Source of the DNA: Pegea sp. RAD2-039
Taxonomy: Eukaryota > Chordata > Thaliacea > Salpida > Salpidae
Length of the DNA: 64,000 nt
Assembly (NCBI GenBank): GCA_034620365.1
Contig: JAQGEQ010000192.1
Span: 1,855,001-1,919,000 of the forward strand
Direction: 5' to 3'
Shown: piece by piece, positions 30,925 through 41,955 of the stretch
How positions within the stretch are numbered: position 1 is the first letter of the stretch
Layout of the letters: every line of letters begins with the position of its first letter
Notes under the pieces: generated by a model
The model's database searches: none
What the model saw: only the letters and a program-made list of their open reading frames with translations
Told to the model about the DNA's origin: nothing
Made by a program: the position numbers and the translations under genes

Positions 30925-31410
30925 TTTATTACTTCTCATTCCATAATCGAACTTCTATTTTCTCGTCTCCTTCAGCAAGTTTTTTACATCCACAAACCTC
31001 AAGCATATAATCTTTTAAATCAGATAAATAAAAGACTTTTATTTACAATAAGTTTGAAAAGTAGAAACTGTTTCAACTAACTTTGTTTGTCACTTAAGTC
31101 GGTTTTGTTTGTATTTCAAATGACATATTTAACCACTTAGCAAGATTTTGTTCAAACAAAACCATATCAAATGTGTTCCTGTCTAACTTAGACAATAAGT
31201 CTCATGACTGACGTTTTAGTAATCCTTTTTTGCATATAGCTTAAAATTTTAGTTATGGTACCTTGACTTCTAATACGGCCAATGTAAATATACATTGAAC
31301 TTAATAAAGTGTAGCATGATTTTCCAGCACCACTTGTTTGCAACAAATCTTTTGTGGTATGCATAATACTTCCAAAAAATTTATAATTTAGAAAAAATAT
31401 GTTAGATCAG
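30925..31410 (-). pseudogene. ABCC-type ABC transporter nucleotide-binding-domain fragment, decayed
   Basis: Minus-strand translation gives, in family order, a Walker A-like TSGAGKSCYTLL at about 31320, then IGRIRSQGTI about 20 residues later (matching the G-x-I-x-x-x-G-x-I strand of MRP/ABCC domains), then a stop-containing VRQEHI-x-YG equivalent of the VREN-ILFG segment near 31170, and finally LEVCGCKKLAEGDEKIE (about 30950-31005), matching the region before the ABC signature. In-frame stops separate the pieces and no LSGGQ follows. It looks like an old fragment of one domain; no parent copy lies in the window. Confidence 0.5.
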
Positions 31411-31544
31411 AGGTTAGTTGTCACAATATTTTTTACCTGCTTAGCAAAAAGTGACGTCATAAGGCGTTGTTTGTTACGACCATATTTGGAAAAATATTAA
31501 TAAAAGTATGAAGAAATTGGGACAGAAAATTATTAGTCACAAAA

Positions 31545-32182
31545 ATGAATATACAAAGTGAACAAGTCAAGTTTAATACAGTAAGTTACTTTATAAACAT
31601 TATATTTGACTTATAAATATAATAAATATGTTATTCATACTAATAAATACTAATAAAAGTAAATACAATTGTTATTTATGACTTTAACATAATCGTGACA
31701 ATATATTTGAACAAGATAGTTTTGAAAACTTGTACCTTTGAAAAATAATTAGCATTTTGTTAGTATATTAAAAATAAAAACCTAATACTATTTTGAAATT
31801 ACTTTTTTAGACAGAAAGTTGTATTTTTTCAACTATACCACCGAAAATAAATGAGAAGCTAAATATTCTGCACACATATAATGAAATGAGAAAGTTGAAA
31901 AAAATCAAGTCATCATCATTATCATCAAAAGCATCTTTAGAATCTTATGAAAATGGTTTAAATCTAAAAGATCCACGATTATGTGTAAGAAGTTTAAATA
32001 TGTTTTGTAATAAACAGTAATAACAAGGTACAATTAGGTACAATAGATCACTTAATCATCTGACCATTATAAAAATTATTAAATAGTTTTTTATCTCAAG
32101 ATAAAACAAAAACATTAAATTTTAATAAAATAATCAAAGTTATAATTTTTAGTTTTCAAGATACGTTTGGAACCAAGAATAA
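31545..32182 (+). CDS. Candidate small three-exon gene, 79 aa, unknown
   Basis: ATG at 31545; exon 1 31545-31580 ends at a perfect gtaagt; exon 2 31811-31984 starts after tttttag and ends at gtaaga; exon 3 32153-32182 ends in TAA. Phases agree. The product begins MNIQSEQVKFN, has a lysine- and serine-rich middle (RKLKKIKSSS) and ends CFSRYVWNQE. There is no transmembrane segment, signal peptide or known domain. Exon 3 is short, so the gene could instead continue elsewhere. It could also be a chance ORF. Confidence 0.35.
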
Positions 32183-34560
32183 AACTCAGAAAATATTGAG
32201 TTGCAGCTCGTGTTTAAGAAATACTGAAAAATATCTTTTAAAAAGACTGGAAAACGCGATTTAGTCTTTTTTAAATTTTCATTAAGAGAAAAACAAACTT
32301 CTTGCTTTAAAGAAATAAAATAAAACTTACAAAGAGGGTTAAATAATTGAAACAAAAACAAGGTTTAATAACATAAATAAATCATTTGAAAAGTCTTCAA
32401 ATTTTTCATTCAATTTAACTCCCTGGTAGCTAAAATTAACTTCAAGAATTTGTCATAAAATTCAGTTAGTTTTATACAAAACTTATAAATCCTAACTTAA
32501 GAATTTGTTTACTTAATTATTTAGATAAAGTGTTTAAGCAATATTGAAATATGAAGCAATATTGCAGAACAGTTAGAAATAAAATAAAGCTGTGTATCTC
32601 CATAAATAGAGTTAGATATTTATTGATAGATAGAAATATTAAAATCTAATAAGAATTGAAAATGGTTTTCAATAAAAAGGGGGAAATAAAATGTGAAATT
32701 GAAAACTAGTTCAGAATGTAAAACGGGTAATTGAGCATATTTGCAAGATTTATTCAAACATCTGAATTGTACTTTTTTATGACATTGATAAATTAAAAAA
32801 ACGATTTACTGTTTATAAGTCATTATATCTATTAAGAGGATTATTTATCGATTACAGTCAAATGCAAGTTAATTACATTGCCTCGTTTTTTTGTTTACTG
32901 TTTTTTGTATTCATTTGATTGGTTTAGTGCTGTGAGTGGCTAGTTGTGATTGGCTAATTACTGAAGATTGTAATGATTTAGATGATGAATTTACTTTTTT
33001 ATTGTGTGTACTCAAAATTACTGGTAATTTATAGATCTACGATCAATCTAAATTTGAAATGTTAATAGTTGAATAAATAAACGTTAAACTCAAAACTAAA
33101 TAAAAAACTTTAATGACAATTAACAATTGACTTAATATTATGATTTGCTATTATTATTTATAGTTATTATTTATTATTATCTATTATTATCTATTATTAA
33201 TTAAATTAACTATTATTAGTATCTATAAACGTATTTTTATTTCTTTTAAAATAACCACAGATATTTTTTTATATAATTCACTTTCTTTTTAAACATAAGC
33301 TGTGAATGAAATACAATTTTATGGTATTTTGCCAAAGCTTGATCTATTTTTATACTTTATCAAAAAAACTTTGTTTAAAAAAGTTTCAAAAATGTTTAAG
33401 ATATTTCAAATAAACTTTCAAATGAATAAACACAGACGAAAATTAGTTGAAAATATTTTACTTTCATTTATTTTAAACTTACTTTAGTTTTCTACCTAAA
33501 AGTAGAAACTTGCAAAATATGGCCTTATAGATTGAAACTAGAGTTTTATTTGTAATTAAAAGCTAATGAGTAATAAATTATGGATAAAAACAAATAATAA
33601 CTTATGCCGACTCCAAAAAACAATTTATCGGTTATCTTTTACTCAATTTATTCTTTGATAATTTTCTAAAAACAAAAATATGTCTTATGAAATTTTTATT
33701 GGATGGGAAAACCTATCAATATCATTTGCAACAAAACTTCTTGGGCAATAAATAAAATTTAAGAAGTGAAGAAAAAAATATTTTATAAAAATTCCAACTG
33801 GCTGCGTTTGTTCAATTTTAATGTTAATTAACTTATTTAAAAGACATTTGATTAGACCTTTGAAATTGTTTTATACACTCAGTTAAAAAAAATAAGAAAA
33901 CTTTTCCCTTTTCAATATTTAAACTGCTGTTGTACAGGAGAATAATAAAATTATTTATATATCAGATAGAAGATTAAAATTGAAATTATGTTATCATTCA
34001 TTTACTCGAATAATTAAATAACCTTAAAGGGAAAAATAAAGAAGTCAAAAATGTTGATAGAAATCGGATTTATTTAAAAATAATATCAGCATAAAGTCTC
34101 ATTGCTTATAGAGAATAGTTTTATATCTAGTTTTTAAAGCAAGGTAGCATGATCAATATGTAGCAAAGATCTCTGATAGTACGAAGTCCCAAACATCATG
34201 CTAACATCAACTTTGTTTATTATTCTACATATTTTTTGTATGTGCTTTCTTATAATAAAATTATAGTTTAACATTATATTTAACAATATTTGTAGAATTT
34301 GATATTACTCTACTTCAAATTACTTTTAAAGTATTAGTAAAATCTTAACATAAATAATTGATTTTATGAGAAATCAATAATGTAATTTACAAGTTGAAGA
34401 CTTATTCAAAATCGTTCTTTTACAATAATTAAAATCTCTTTAGATATAAAACAATTTAAACTATTTAAAAATAAAGAACTAGGAAGAATTTTTTGATAAA
34501 TTGTCCCATATGCCCATAGTTTTATTGATAATAAATATTTTATTAAAAAAATCTATTTCG
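32183..34560. other. Intergenic; TTA-rich microsatellite at 33149-33220
   Basis: AT-rich with no supported gene. A stretch at 33149-33220 is an imperfect TTA/TAT trinucleotide run (TTATTATCTATTATTA pattern). Confidence 0.5.
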
Positions 34561-34573
34561 CACAGCCACTGGC

Positions 34574-34592
34574 TGTGGCGTCATTTCATTGG
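34574..34592 (-). promoter_or_regulatory. ER-stress response element (ERSE)-like site
   Basis: The minus strand reads CCAAT, nine bases, CCACA. The mammalian ERSE is CCAAT-N9-CCACG, bound by NF-Y plus ATF6/XBP1, so this is a one-mismatch match. It lies about 700 bp upstream of the calreticulin start codon, and calreticulin is a classic ERSE-driven unfolded-protein-response gene. The match is seen; function is inferred. Confidence 0.5.
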
Positions 34593-34612
34593 CTGCTTGA
34601 AAAAACTTCTAG

Positions 34613-34631
34613 CCAACCAAACGTAGCCACC
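34613..34631 (+). promoter_or_regulatory. Second ERSE-like site plus adjacent CRE octamer
   Basis: CCAAC, nine bases, CCACC: two mismatches to ERSE but exact spacing. It lies 20 bp from the first site in the opposite orientation. A TGACGTCA octamer follows at about 34640, an ATF/CREB-type core. Together they suggest the calreticulin promoter, with a 5' UTR intron between it and the ATG at 35289. Confidence 0.4.
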
Positions 34632-35288
34632 AAAAACAATGACGTCAGATTTAGGTATACAAACGTGGATTAACCGAGTTATTTAGTATAGATATCTTAC
34701 TGCCGGTTACCATTCTGCTATATTAACCCTAGCTTTTTGATCTTTATAAAGTTATTGTTATTGAAGTGTTGTCAAGATGTTGGAAATGCTAAGTGGTTGA
34801 TTTAATCTAAATAATAGTAAACTGATCAATGATATTTTGATAACATTTCTATGAAAGCTTGCAGTATTTTCATATTCTTTTTCTGATTTTTTTTGCTTTG
34901 ATTCTGTATTTTTTTTATCTTATTTAAGTTTTGAAACCAAATTATAACTTTAGGTTTAATTTTATCTTAGTGTAGTCAAGATTTTAAAATATTTTTAAAT
35001 ATATGTTTTTGGCATATAATTTACCTTATTTTTCTAAAGTAATTAACTAATTAATCTTCTTATCTATTTATTTAATTTAGACTCACATATTTTTTTAATA
35101 TTATATTTTATGTTTTTGAGATTCTTAAAATGAATATAAAAGATAGTTAGCTTCAATATTTTTTACATAAAAGAACTTTGTTTATATTTTACTTCAATCT
35201 CCTAATTATATTTTTTGAACTTTAGTATTTAATCTGATATATTTTTTTTCTATCAGATAATTAAAAACACAAATAAATACAAATAAGA

Positions 35289-36906
35289 ATGTTCAAACTG
35301 ATTGTCCTTCTTTTAGGAGTGGTTTCAGCTTTTGCTGAACCTTCAATTTATTTTAAAGACGATTTCAGCGATGGTGGGTTTGTTCTTTTTAGCTTTTAAA
35401 CTCTAATTTCAATCTTTAATTTCATTTCAGCTAATTGGCAATCACGTTGGGTGAAATCAGAATCAAAATCAGATTATGGTGAATGGGCTTTAACTGCTGG
35501 AAAATTTTACAATGACGCTGAGAAAGATGTTGGACTTCAAACTAGTCAAGATGCCAAGTAATAAAAATGTCTTTTTATTGTTACTAGCATTTCATTTATA
35601 ATTTTTCTTCAGGTTTTATGCGATTTCTTCCTCTTTTGATAAATTCTCTAATGAAGGTAAAGATTTAGTTGTTCAGTTTTCAGTAAAACACGAACAAAAC
35701 ATTGACTGTGGTGGTGGGTATGTAAAACTGTTCCCATCTACTCTTGATCAGACTGCTATGACTGGAGACTCGGAGTACAATATCATGTTTGGTAAGCTGA
35801 TAGCAATCAACCTCAAAAACTTTCTTCTAAGCTATGTTTTTATAGGACCTGATATCTGTGGACCAGGAACTAAAAAAGTCCATGTTATCTTCCAATACAA
35901 GGGTAAAAATCTTCTCATCAACAAGGATATTCGATGCAAGGTAAAATACCGACTGTTTGTGTTCAACAAGTGATGACGTCATGTTTTCTTTCAGGATGAC
36001 GTAGAAACTCACATCTACACTTTGATCGTCAAACCCGACAACACCTATTCCGTTCTCATCGATAACAAAGAGGCACAATCTGGCTCCCTAGAAGAACATT
36101 GGGACTTCCTACCTCCCAAGGAGATCAAAGACCCAGAAGCCAAGAAACCCGAAGATTGGGATGATCGTGAAAAGATCGATGATGCTGAAGAAACCAAGCC
36201 AGAGGTCCTTCATCTCGCTGTTTCTGACGTCATCACTAACGTTGTTTGCTGTTTGTAGGACTGGGATAAGCCCCAATACATTGCTGACCCCGAAGCTGTC
36301 AAACCTGATGATTGGGACGAAGAGACTGACGGTGAATGGGAACCATCTCAAATCGATAATCCTGAATACAAGGGTGAATGGAAACCAAAACAGATCGATA
36401 ATCCTAATTACAGTGGAGTTTGGGTTCACCCAATGATTGCCAATCCTGAATATGTAGAAGATAAATCTCTCTACTCATATAAAGATTTCGGTGTTGTTGG
36501 TCTTGATCTCTGGCAGGTAAACATCTCGTTGATGGAAATATCATCTTCGAATTGTAATCATTGTCGTTTACAGGTCAAATCAGGAACTATCTTCTCTAAC
36601 TTTCTTATCACCGATGATGTTGATGTTGCTAAAAAGGAATGCGACCAAATTTTAAACACAACTGTGAAAGGGGAGAAAGCAATGAAGGAAAAAGCTGATG
36701 AAGAGCTGAAAAAGAAAGAAGAAGAAGAAGCAAAGAATGCAGCTAATGATGATGATGACGAAGATGATGATAGCATGGCAGAGGTCGATGAGGTAAGTTT
36801 GTTTGTTTAAAGTTGCTTGATCATTTCATCACTTTTGTTTGTTGTTAAGGATGAAGAGGAAGAAGAACCCACACCCTCTGCTGAACCTCCTAAAGATGAA
36901 CTTTAA
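35289..36906 (+). CDS. CALR: Calreticulin, complete, 8 exons
   Basis: ER-lumen lectin chaperone and calcium store, 409 aa. Exons: 35289-35373, 35431-35557, 35613-35791, 35846-35940, 35995-36204, 36259-36516, 36574-36792, 36850-36906, in phase. It has an N-terminal signal peptide (about residues 1-16, cleavage after AFA), the globular N-domain with the KHEQNIDCGGGYVKL signature and DICGPGTKKVHVIF, a P-domain with three PEDWD-type and three GEW/GVW-type repeats, a Glu/Asp/Lys-rich C-domain and the KDEL retrieval signal. One sequon (NTT) is in the C-domain. The acidic tail is a little shorter than in vertebrates. The donor of exon 5 (GAG|gtcctt) is weak. Two ERSE-like sites lie upstream. Poly(A) signal at 37076. 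Confidence 0.98.
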
Positions 36907-37075
36907 ACTAATTACATTTTAATCTTAGAAAACAGAAACTTTCTGAAGTTGATGATGAGTTTGAGAAATTCTTAGTTTTCTACTTTCTTCACTATCTTTA
37001 GCTGGTTAACTACAAAATTTTATTCTTGTTTAGGAAATGCTGTTGTGAAGCAATATTTGTTCGTCAATATCTCGC

Positions 37076-37081
37076 AATAAA
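37076..37081 (+). terminator. Polyadenylation signal of calreticulin
   Basis: AATAAA about 170 bp after the stop codon, followed by a T-rich tract. Confidence 0.6.
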
Positions 37082-38466
37082 CACGATTTCTTCACTAATT
37101 TAACGTTTAAATTGGTTAATAAATCTTTGCTGCAGTAAATAGTTGATGGGTAGTGACAGTGACCAAGTCTTTTATATGCGTGTGCTTTCCTTATTCCTTC
37201 AAATTACTCTTTATGTGTGAGATGTTAAAATATAATTTATCGCTTTGTTATTTCTAATTCTTTTATTTCTTGTACTGAGTATGTCTGTGCAGAATTAAAC
37301 AGTTTCAATTCATTAAAATTAGTATCTGATTATGATAGAACTTCAAATAGTTTAAAACGATATTTACAGAATATGATAAAGTTGACTTATAAAGCTCGAA
37401 AAGCTATCAGTGTCTTCTAATAATACTAAGCTAACAGGAAATTGCAAAGTATTTGTAAGCTGCCTGCTTTGAATCTTCAAAAAGTTGGTAATTGTCTTCT
37501 TCCTGTCTTTTCAACATAATTATAATTTTATTATAATTTGGAAAATTTCCATGCACAAAAGATTCGTCTGATCGAGTCAAAAAAGATGAAGTTGAAACTG
37601 AAATATCAATTTTCAACTCTCAATAGACTCACTTAAAAAATAATTCAATATTTTATTGTGATTACGTTTTCAACTGTCGTGTAATTTCGCAAGAAAGTAT
37701 ATATTTGATGAATAAATAATATTGACGATAAAAAGGTAACGGTTAGGCAAAATAAAAACCAGACTTTAAAATCAACAATTTTCAAAATAGCAATAAGTTT
37801 GATGATATATGTGTATTAAAAGTGTACAAAATCTTCAGGGGTAGTTAGGTAACAGTGTTATAAAAGCTAAAGTGATACAAACCAGACTCAGCAGAAACTC
37901 AAATGCAATATTTTTAAGCTCATTTAAAATAGCAGTTTTATATTTTATATATAAACAAAGAAAATATTTCTTGTAATAGGAAATTTCAAGTTGAAAATAT
38001 TTACTGATGATTGAGTATTATGCAAGAAGAAAAAGTCTCATAAGATTATTAAGGTAAACAGATAGTTAATTGGAGCTCACAAAAGATTATTTATCTTTAA
38101 AATAAATTTTAATCATTTAATTGAGATTAGAAGCAAAATAAAAAGTCTGGATATTTGGATTACTACAAAGTCGAAACAGTACTTTGTATTTATCATCGAA
38201 TTTGTTCACTGATAGACACAACCCTGAAGCAACATTGTAAAGAAACCCTTCATGATTTGCTGACTCCTGAAAGATTACAGAAATTAATAGATGTCTTGGG
38301 ACACAAAAACCTCATGACTTCTCGTTGATTGTTGATGAATGTCCAACGCTGCGTTGATTGATTGATATCACATTTAGTGAGAGACGGAGAAGAATTCAAA
38401 CGAACGATTCCACTAAGACAAAGTTGAGGTCCAAACCTAATCTGACCTGGACTAGTTTGTTAGTAT
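37082..38466. other. Intergenic; a coding-like fragment at 38205-38330
   Basis: Mostly AT-rich. At about 38219-38326 on + one frame reads sensibly (LKQHCKETLHDLLTPERLQK, then a stop) without start or splice context. No family is recognised; it is perhaps a relic or chance. Confidence 0.35.
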
Positions 38467-41400
38467 TTAAAGCCCTATAAGTTGGTGGTCACCTTTTAAA
38501 GTAAACCACCACTTCTGATTCGGAGGCAGCTCAATTGTTGGGTCACAGTTTGCAGCCCAGACCACTGAAGACGCATAATCATCAGCTGTTACACAAATAG
38601 GTAGATTTGAAACAGCTAGTTGCCCTAACGCCAATGTTTTTGAGGTTTGGAAGGTTGGAATGGTCTGCACAGAGGAAGAACGCCCTCCAGGTATACCAAG
38701 TTGAGGGTAGACGTTGGTGAGGTACCTAAGATTAATCTGATGTAATATTTAATGAAGTGAAAGTAACAAGTTACCAATTGAAGGAAGAACAATTCAGTTT
38801 CCTTCGTAAATCGGATCTTTGTGAAACGTTACCAACGGAAACGCGAAGGCGCGGTTGCTTCCATTTCACGTGGACTTGGTATTTATCCATCCAAACCATA
38901 ACTGCCCTCATTCGATTCGATTCCGCGCGCTTCGATTTAATTGGCGAATCAAAAGCGCCACCTAGTGGCCGGGAAGATGGAGTTAGAAGTCCGACGCGAG
39001 AACAAGGATTGATGACGACGCGACCACCACACTGCCATGCCCGGAATGAGATCTCAAAGTTGTCGCCTCCTGCATCAGACATATACTCATCGAATCCTCC
39101 AATAGCAAAAAAGTCTTTTGAAGAAATCGCGAAAATACTTTCCGGAAGTATGGGAGTTGGGTAAGAAGAGATTGAACTCTGAATGAAGAGCGCGTCATAA
39201 AAACGCGCGATGTCGCTTCTCACTACTTACTGATGGGTATCCAGTCACCCTTTCTCTGGTAACATGCATCAACCAATCGAAGCCAGCTCGACTAACTGGC
39301 GTAGTAATGTATTCAAAAGTGTCGCCGTCGATGACGTCAAGAGTTGGTGCAATAATGGTTCGACTATAAAGACGAAAAGATGGTCACGTGATGTCATAAT
39401 CAAAAGCGAGACACAAAACATGAGATCTGCTCAGATTAGTGACACGAGTGTCATCAAGGATTTGGAGCAAAGTGCGGCGGTCGAGAGAACCTCAAAACGC
39501 CGCGCTCACTTCAGTATTTGCCTCGGTTTTTTCTCCTCATAGCAGATTCGAACTCGCACTTTCTCGATTTGTAATCACAGTACTATAGCGTTCGACCACA
39601 CAAAATATTAGAAGCGAAGCAAAAAAATTAATATTTAAACTTTTCAAATTTTTATTCTTACCAAAATTTTAAGAACTTAATTAGTTCTTTTTTCTTTTAC
39701 TTTATTTGTTTTAAAACAAACACCTTTTAGCTGTTTTTTAGTTTTACAAAATGAACTTTTGATGAATAAGAAATCACAATTTGTAATTTTCATGTCGTTA
39801 AAATCAGCTTTGAAAACTTCTTAATTTCTTTTAATGAATCATAAATTTTGGTTTTAATAAATAAAAAAGTATGAAATGATTGAACAAATAAAAAGGAAAT
39901 CAATTTAAATCAAATAATCAAAATCACTTCAAAAATGTTAACATTTAAAAAAAGTTACAAAAATAATTATTCTTATTAGTTTTATTCATAGAATAGAAAA
40001 AGTAACAAAATTGAAAATAACCTCTTTAATTTAACTCCAGTGATTAGAGGTTGAATCCAACCTTCGTTAACTTCACAACGAGAAGAAAGAAAGATTAGGA
40101 CTTCACCTACAATCACAAATCTCGTCAAATTTAGCTGGGAACCAAAAAAACTTTGGAAAAGTTAAATAAGAGATTCAATTATTGGTTTGTTTCAAGTAAA
40201 TGTAAATAGCTGATATAAAATAGAGGTTTATTGTAGTTTAGAACACTTTATACATAAATAAAGTTAAGTATAACTTAAGAATATTTCGGTTCAAGTGGTA
40301 ATCACCTTTGCACATTTTTGCAGCAATCATTTGCGATCTAATCTTTCCTAATTGTGATTTCATTTTAAAAATCTTTAACTTCGATCTTTCATACTGAGTA
40401 ACATGTTTTAAAAAACTGTTCAGATTTTCACTGGAATCTGAAGGAACAAAATTGAATATTTTATATATCATGCTTTATTTAAAATGATTTAAAAAAATAA
40501 ATCATTTGAAACTCTAGTCGCTGTTATTACAAATCAAAGTAGTAATCACTTTACTAGACCAACATTACAAGCATTAAATTAGTTAAATTTTAAAATCTAA
40601 TAGAAAATGATTAAGGTAATGAGTAATAACTAGAAGATTATTACTAAAAACTAAAAAAAATGTCAAATAGTTTCAGATAAGGTTTAGATATTTTATTCAA
40701 TAATTTACTAGTGTGGAAATTTAAATATCTAAATGATCAACTATTTGAATAGAGTATATCATAAAATCAGTTATAAAAGTTTTTGAAAATTCATCAAGTT
40801 TTAGATTTTATAGCCTGCAGGCTTGTTAACCACAAAAAGTCATCTTGATTATACTGAATGTCTTTTTTCACTAACATAACTACTTTTACAACTTGATATC
40901 TCAAGTTTAATTGCAATTTTATTGGATTTCAGCAAAAATCAAACAGTTAAAAAACAAAGTATATTTCTGTGTATGTTTCAAATAATTGAACAGAAAAAAA
41001 TCTGAAATTGAGTCTACTAAAGATGAGTTGAATCAAGTTTTTAATTTTTGATTAAAACAAAACTAATTGAACAAATCTTACTCACTTTTAGCATCAATCA
41101 CAAAGATTTCTTTGACATACTCTAGAGGAGTAGAATTTAAAATAGAACTAATTGTTCTCAGAAGTGTTGTTTGAAGTTCATCTTGATAATAGATTATAAT
41201 AGAAGCTTGATTCAAAAGAAAATTCTTTACAAACTGCTGAATCTTGCAACTGCATCAAAAGTTAAAGAAATTCTTACAGACTACTCAAATTAAAATTTGA
41301 AAATAACTTACAGTGGAGGTCTTGGATCAGGAAGAAGTCTTGATCTATTCCCGATTCTTTCACTAACAAGGATGTTGTAAGAATATTGAAGATACCCTTG

Positions 41401-41955
41401 TTGCTGTTTCATCATTTCATTTTCATCAATCAATAATCCTTAGAAGTTAAATAATTATATATCATCTTTTATTGAAGTATAAAATGGCACTCAAATTATT
41501 TGATATTTAAATTCTAAGATCTTTTTTTAACAAATTTAGTATCCTTGTTTTGGTTTATATAAAAAATGATTTAGCTTTTCTACAAATTATTAAATATTAC
41601 ATAGATGAAGTTTTACTAATAATATTATTAGAAATTTAATATAAAGATAATCCACTGAAAAATTATAACAGATAAAATTATCTAATTAAAATAACAAATT
41701 ATTAAAAGAAGATAAAAATAAACCTAAAGTTATTTTGGTGATGCTGTCTTTGCCTGGCGGGTGAGCTGTAATATCTTCATTAAAAATTCTCAAGTTTCTG
41801 TTTTTGATGTTATTACTGATTTCAGGTAGATCCTTTACTTCTTCTAGGAAACTTTTTGTGTGCAGAGAACTTAAGACAAGAAGACAGATAATGATGTAGA
41901 TAACAAGCCCCAAAAACATATAAAATTTGGTTTTAGAATTTTTTGTGGCTTCCAT
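38467..41955 (-). CDS. Polypeptide GalNAc-transferase-like protein, probable pseudoenzyme, 8 exons
   Basis: Family role: Golgi enzymes that start mucin-type O-glycosylation. Exons in transcript order: 41955-41724, 41438-41312, 41249-41086, 40437-40306, 39490-39415, 39363-39231, 39178-38775, 38725-38467; phases close to 508 aa. Residues about 11-33 are a type II signal anchor. Then come the YNILVSERIG and PDPRPPLC segments, a TLLRTISSIL helix, LDVIDGDTFEY, AGFDW, GGDNFEISFRAWQCGG and VWMDKYQ, all GALNT landmarks, and a short partial ricin-type lectin domain (NQKWWF). The catalytic DxH is replaced (ILDDTRV; the neighbouring LDRR is no better), the second metal histidine (CSRVGH in the family) is leucine (CSRVGLL), and WGGEN is AGGDN. 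Catalysis is therefore doubtful. Intact phases argue against a pseudogene. The 40306-39490 intron carries a SINE. Confidence 0.87.
39540..39605 (-). repeat. tRNA-derived SINE head inside GALNT-like intron
   Basis: On the minus strand a box A-like TGTGGTCGAACGCTATAG (39583-39600) and a box B GAGTTCGAATCTG (39543-39555) are about 27 bp apart. There is no cloverleaf, so it is a SINE promoter rather than a tRNA gene. It differs from the SINE at 5.1 kb. The body may run on towards the next exon. Confidence 0.5.

Noticed and set aside
33302-33487. 61-codon plus ORF
   Set aside because: Lys/Phe/Ile-rich as expected from AT-rich chance sequence.
37431-37616. 61-codon minus ORF downstream of calreticulin
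   Set aside because: No domain, no splice context, chance level.
38219-38326. Short coding-like plus frame with TLHDLLTPERLQK
   Set aside because: No start, splice sites or family; too short to call, kept only as a remark in the intergenic entry.
39491-39540. In-frame TGA before the DDT exon of the GALNT-like gene, first read as a nonsense mutation
   Set aside because: An acceptor at 39491 in the right phase places that TGA in the intron.
38757-39542. Long plus-strand ORFs (38757-39164 and 39264-39542)
   Set aside because: They are antisense shadows of GALNT-like exons, which have clear family motifs on the minus strand.
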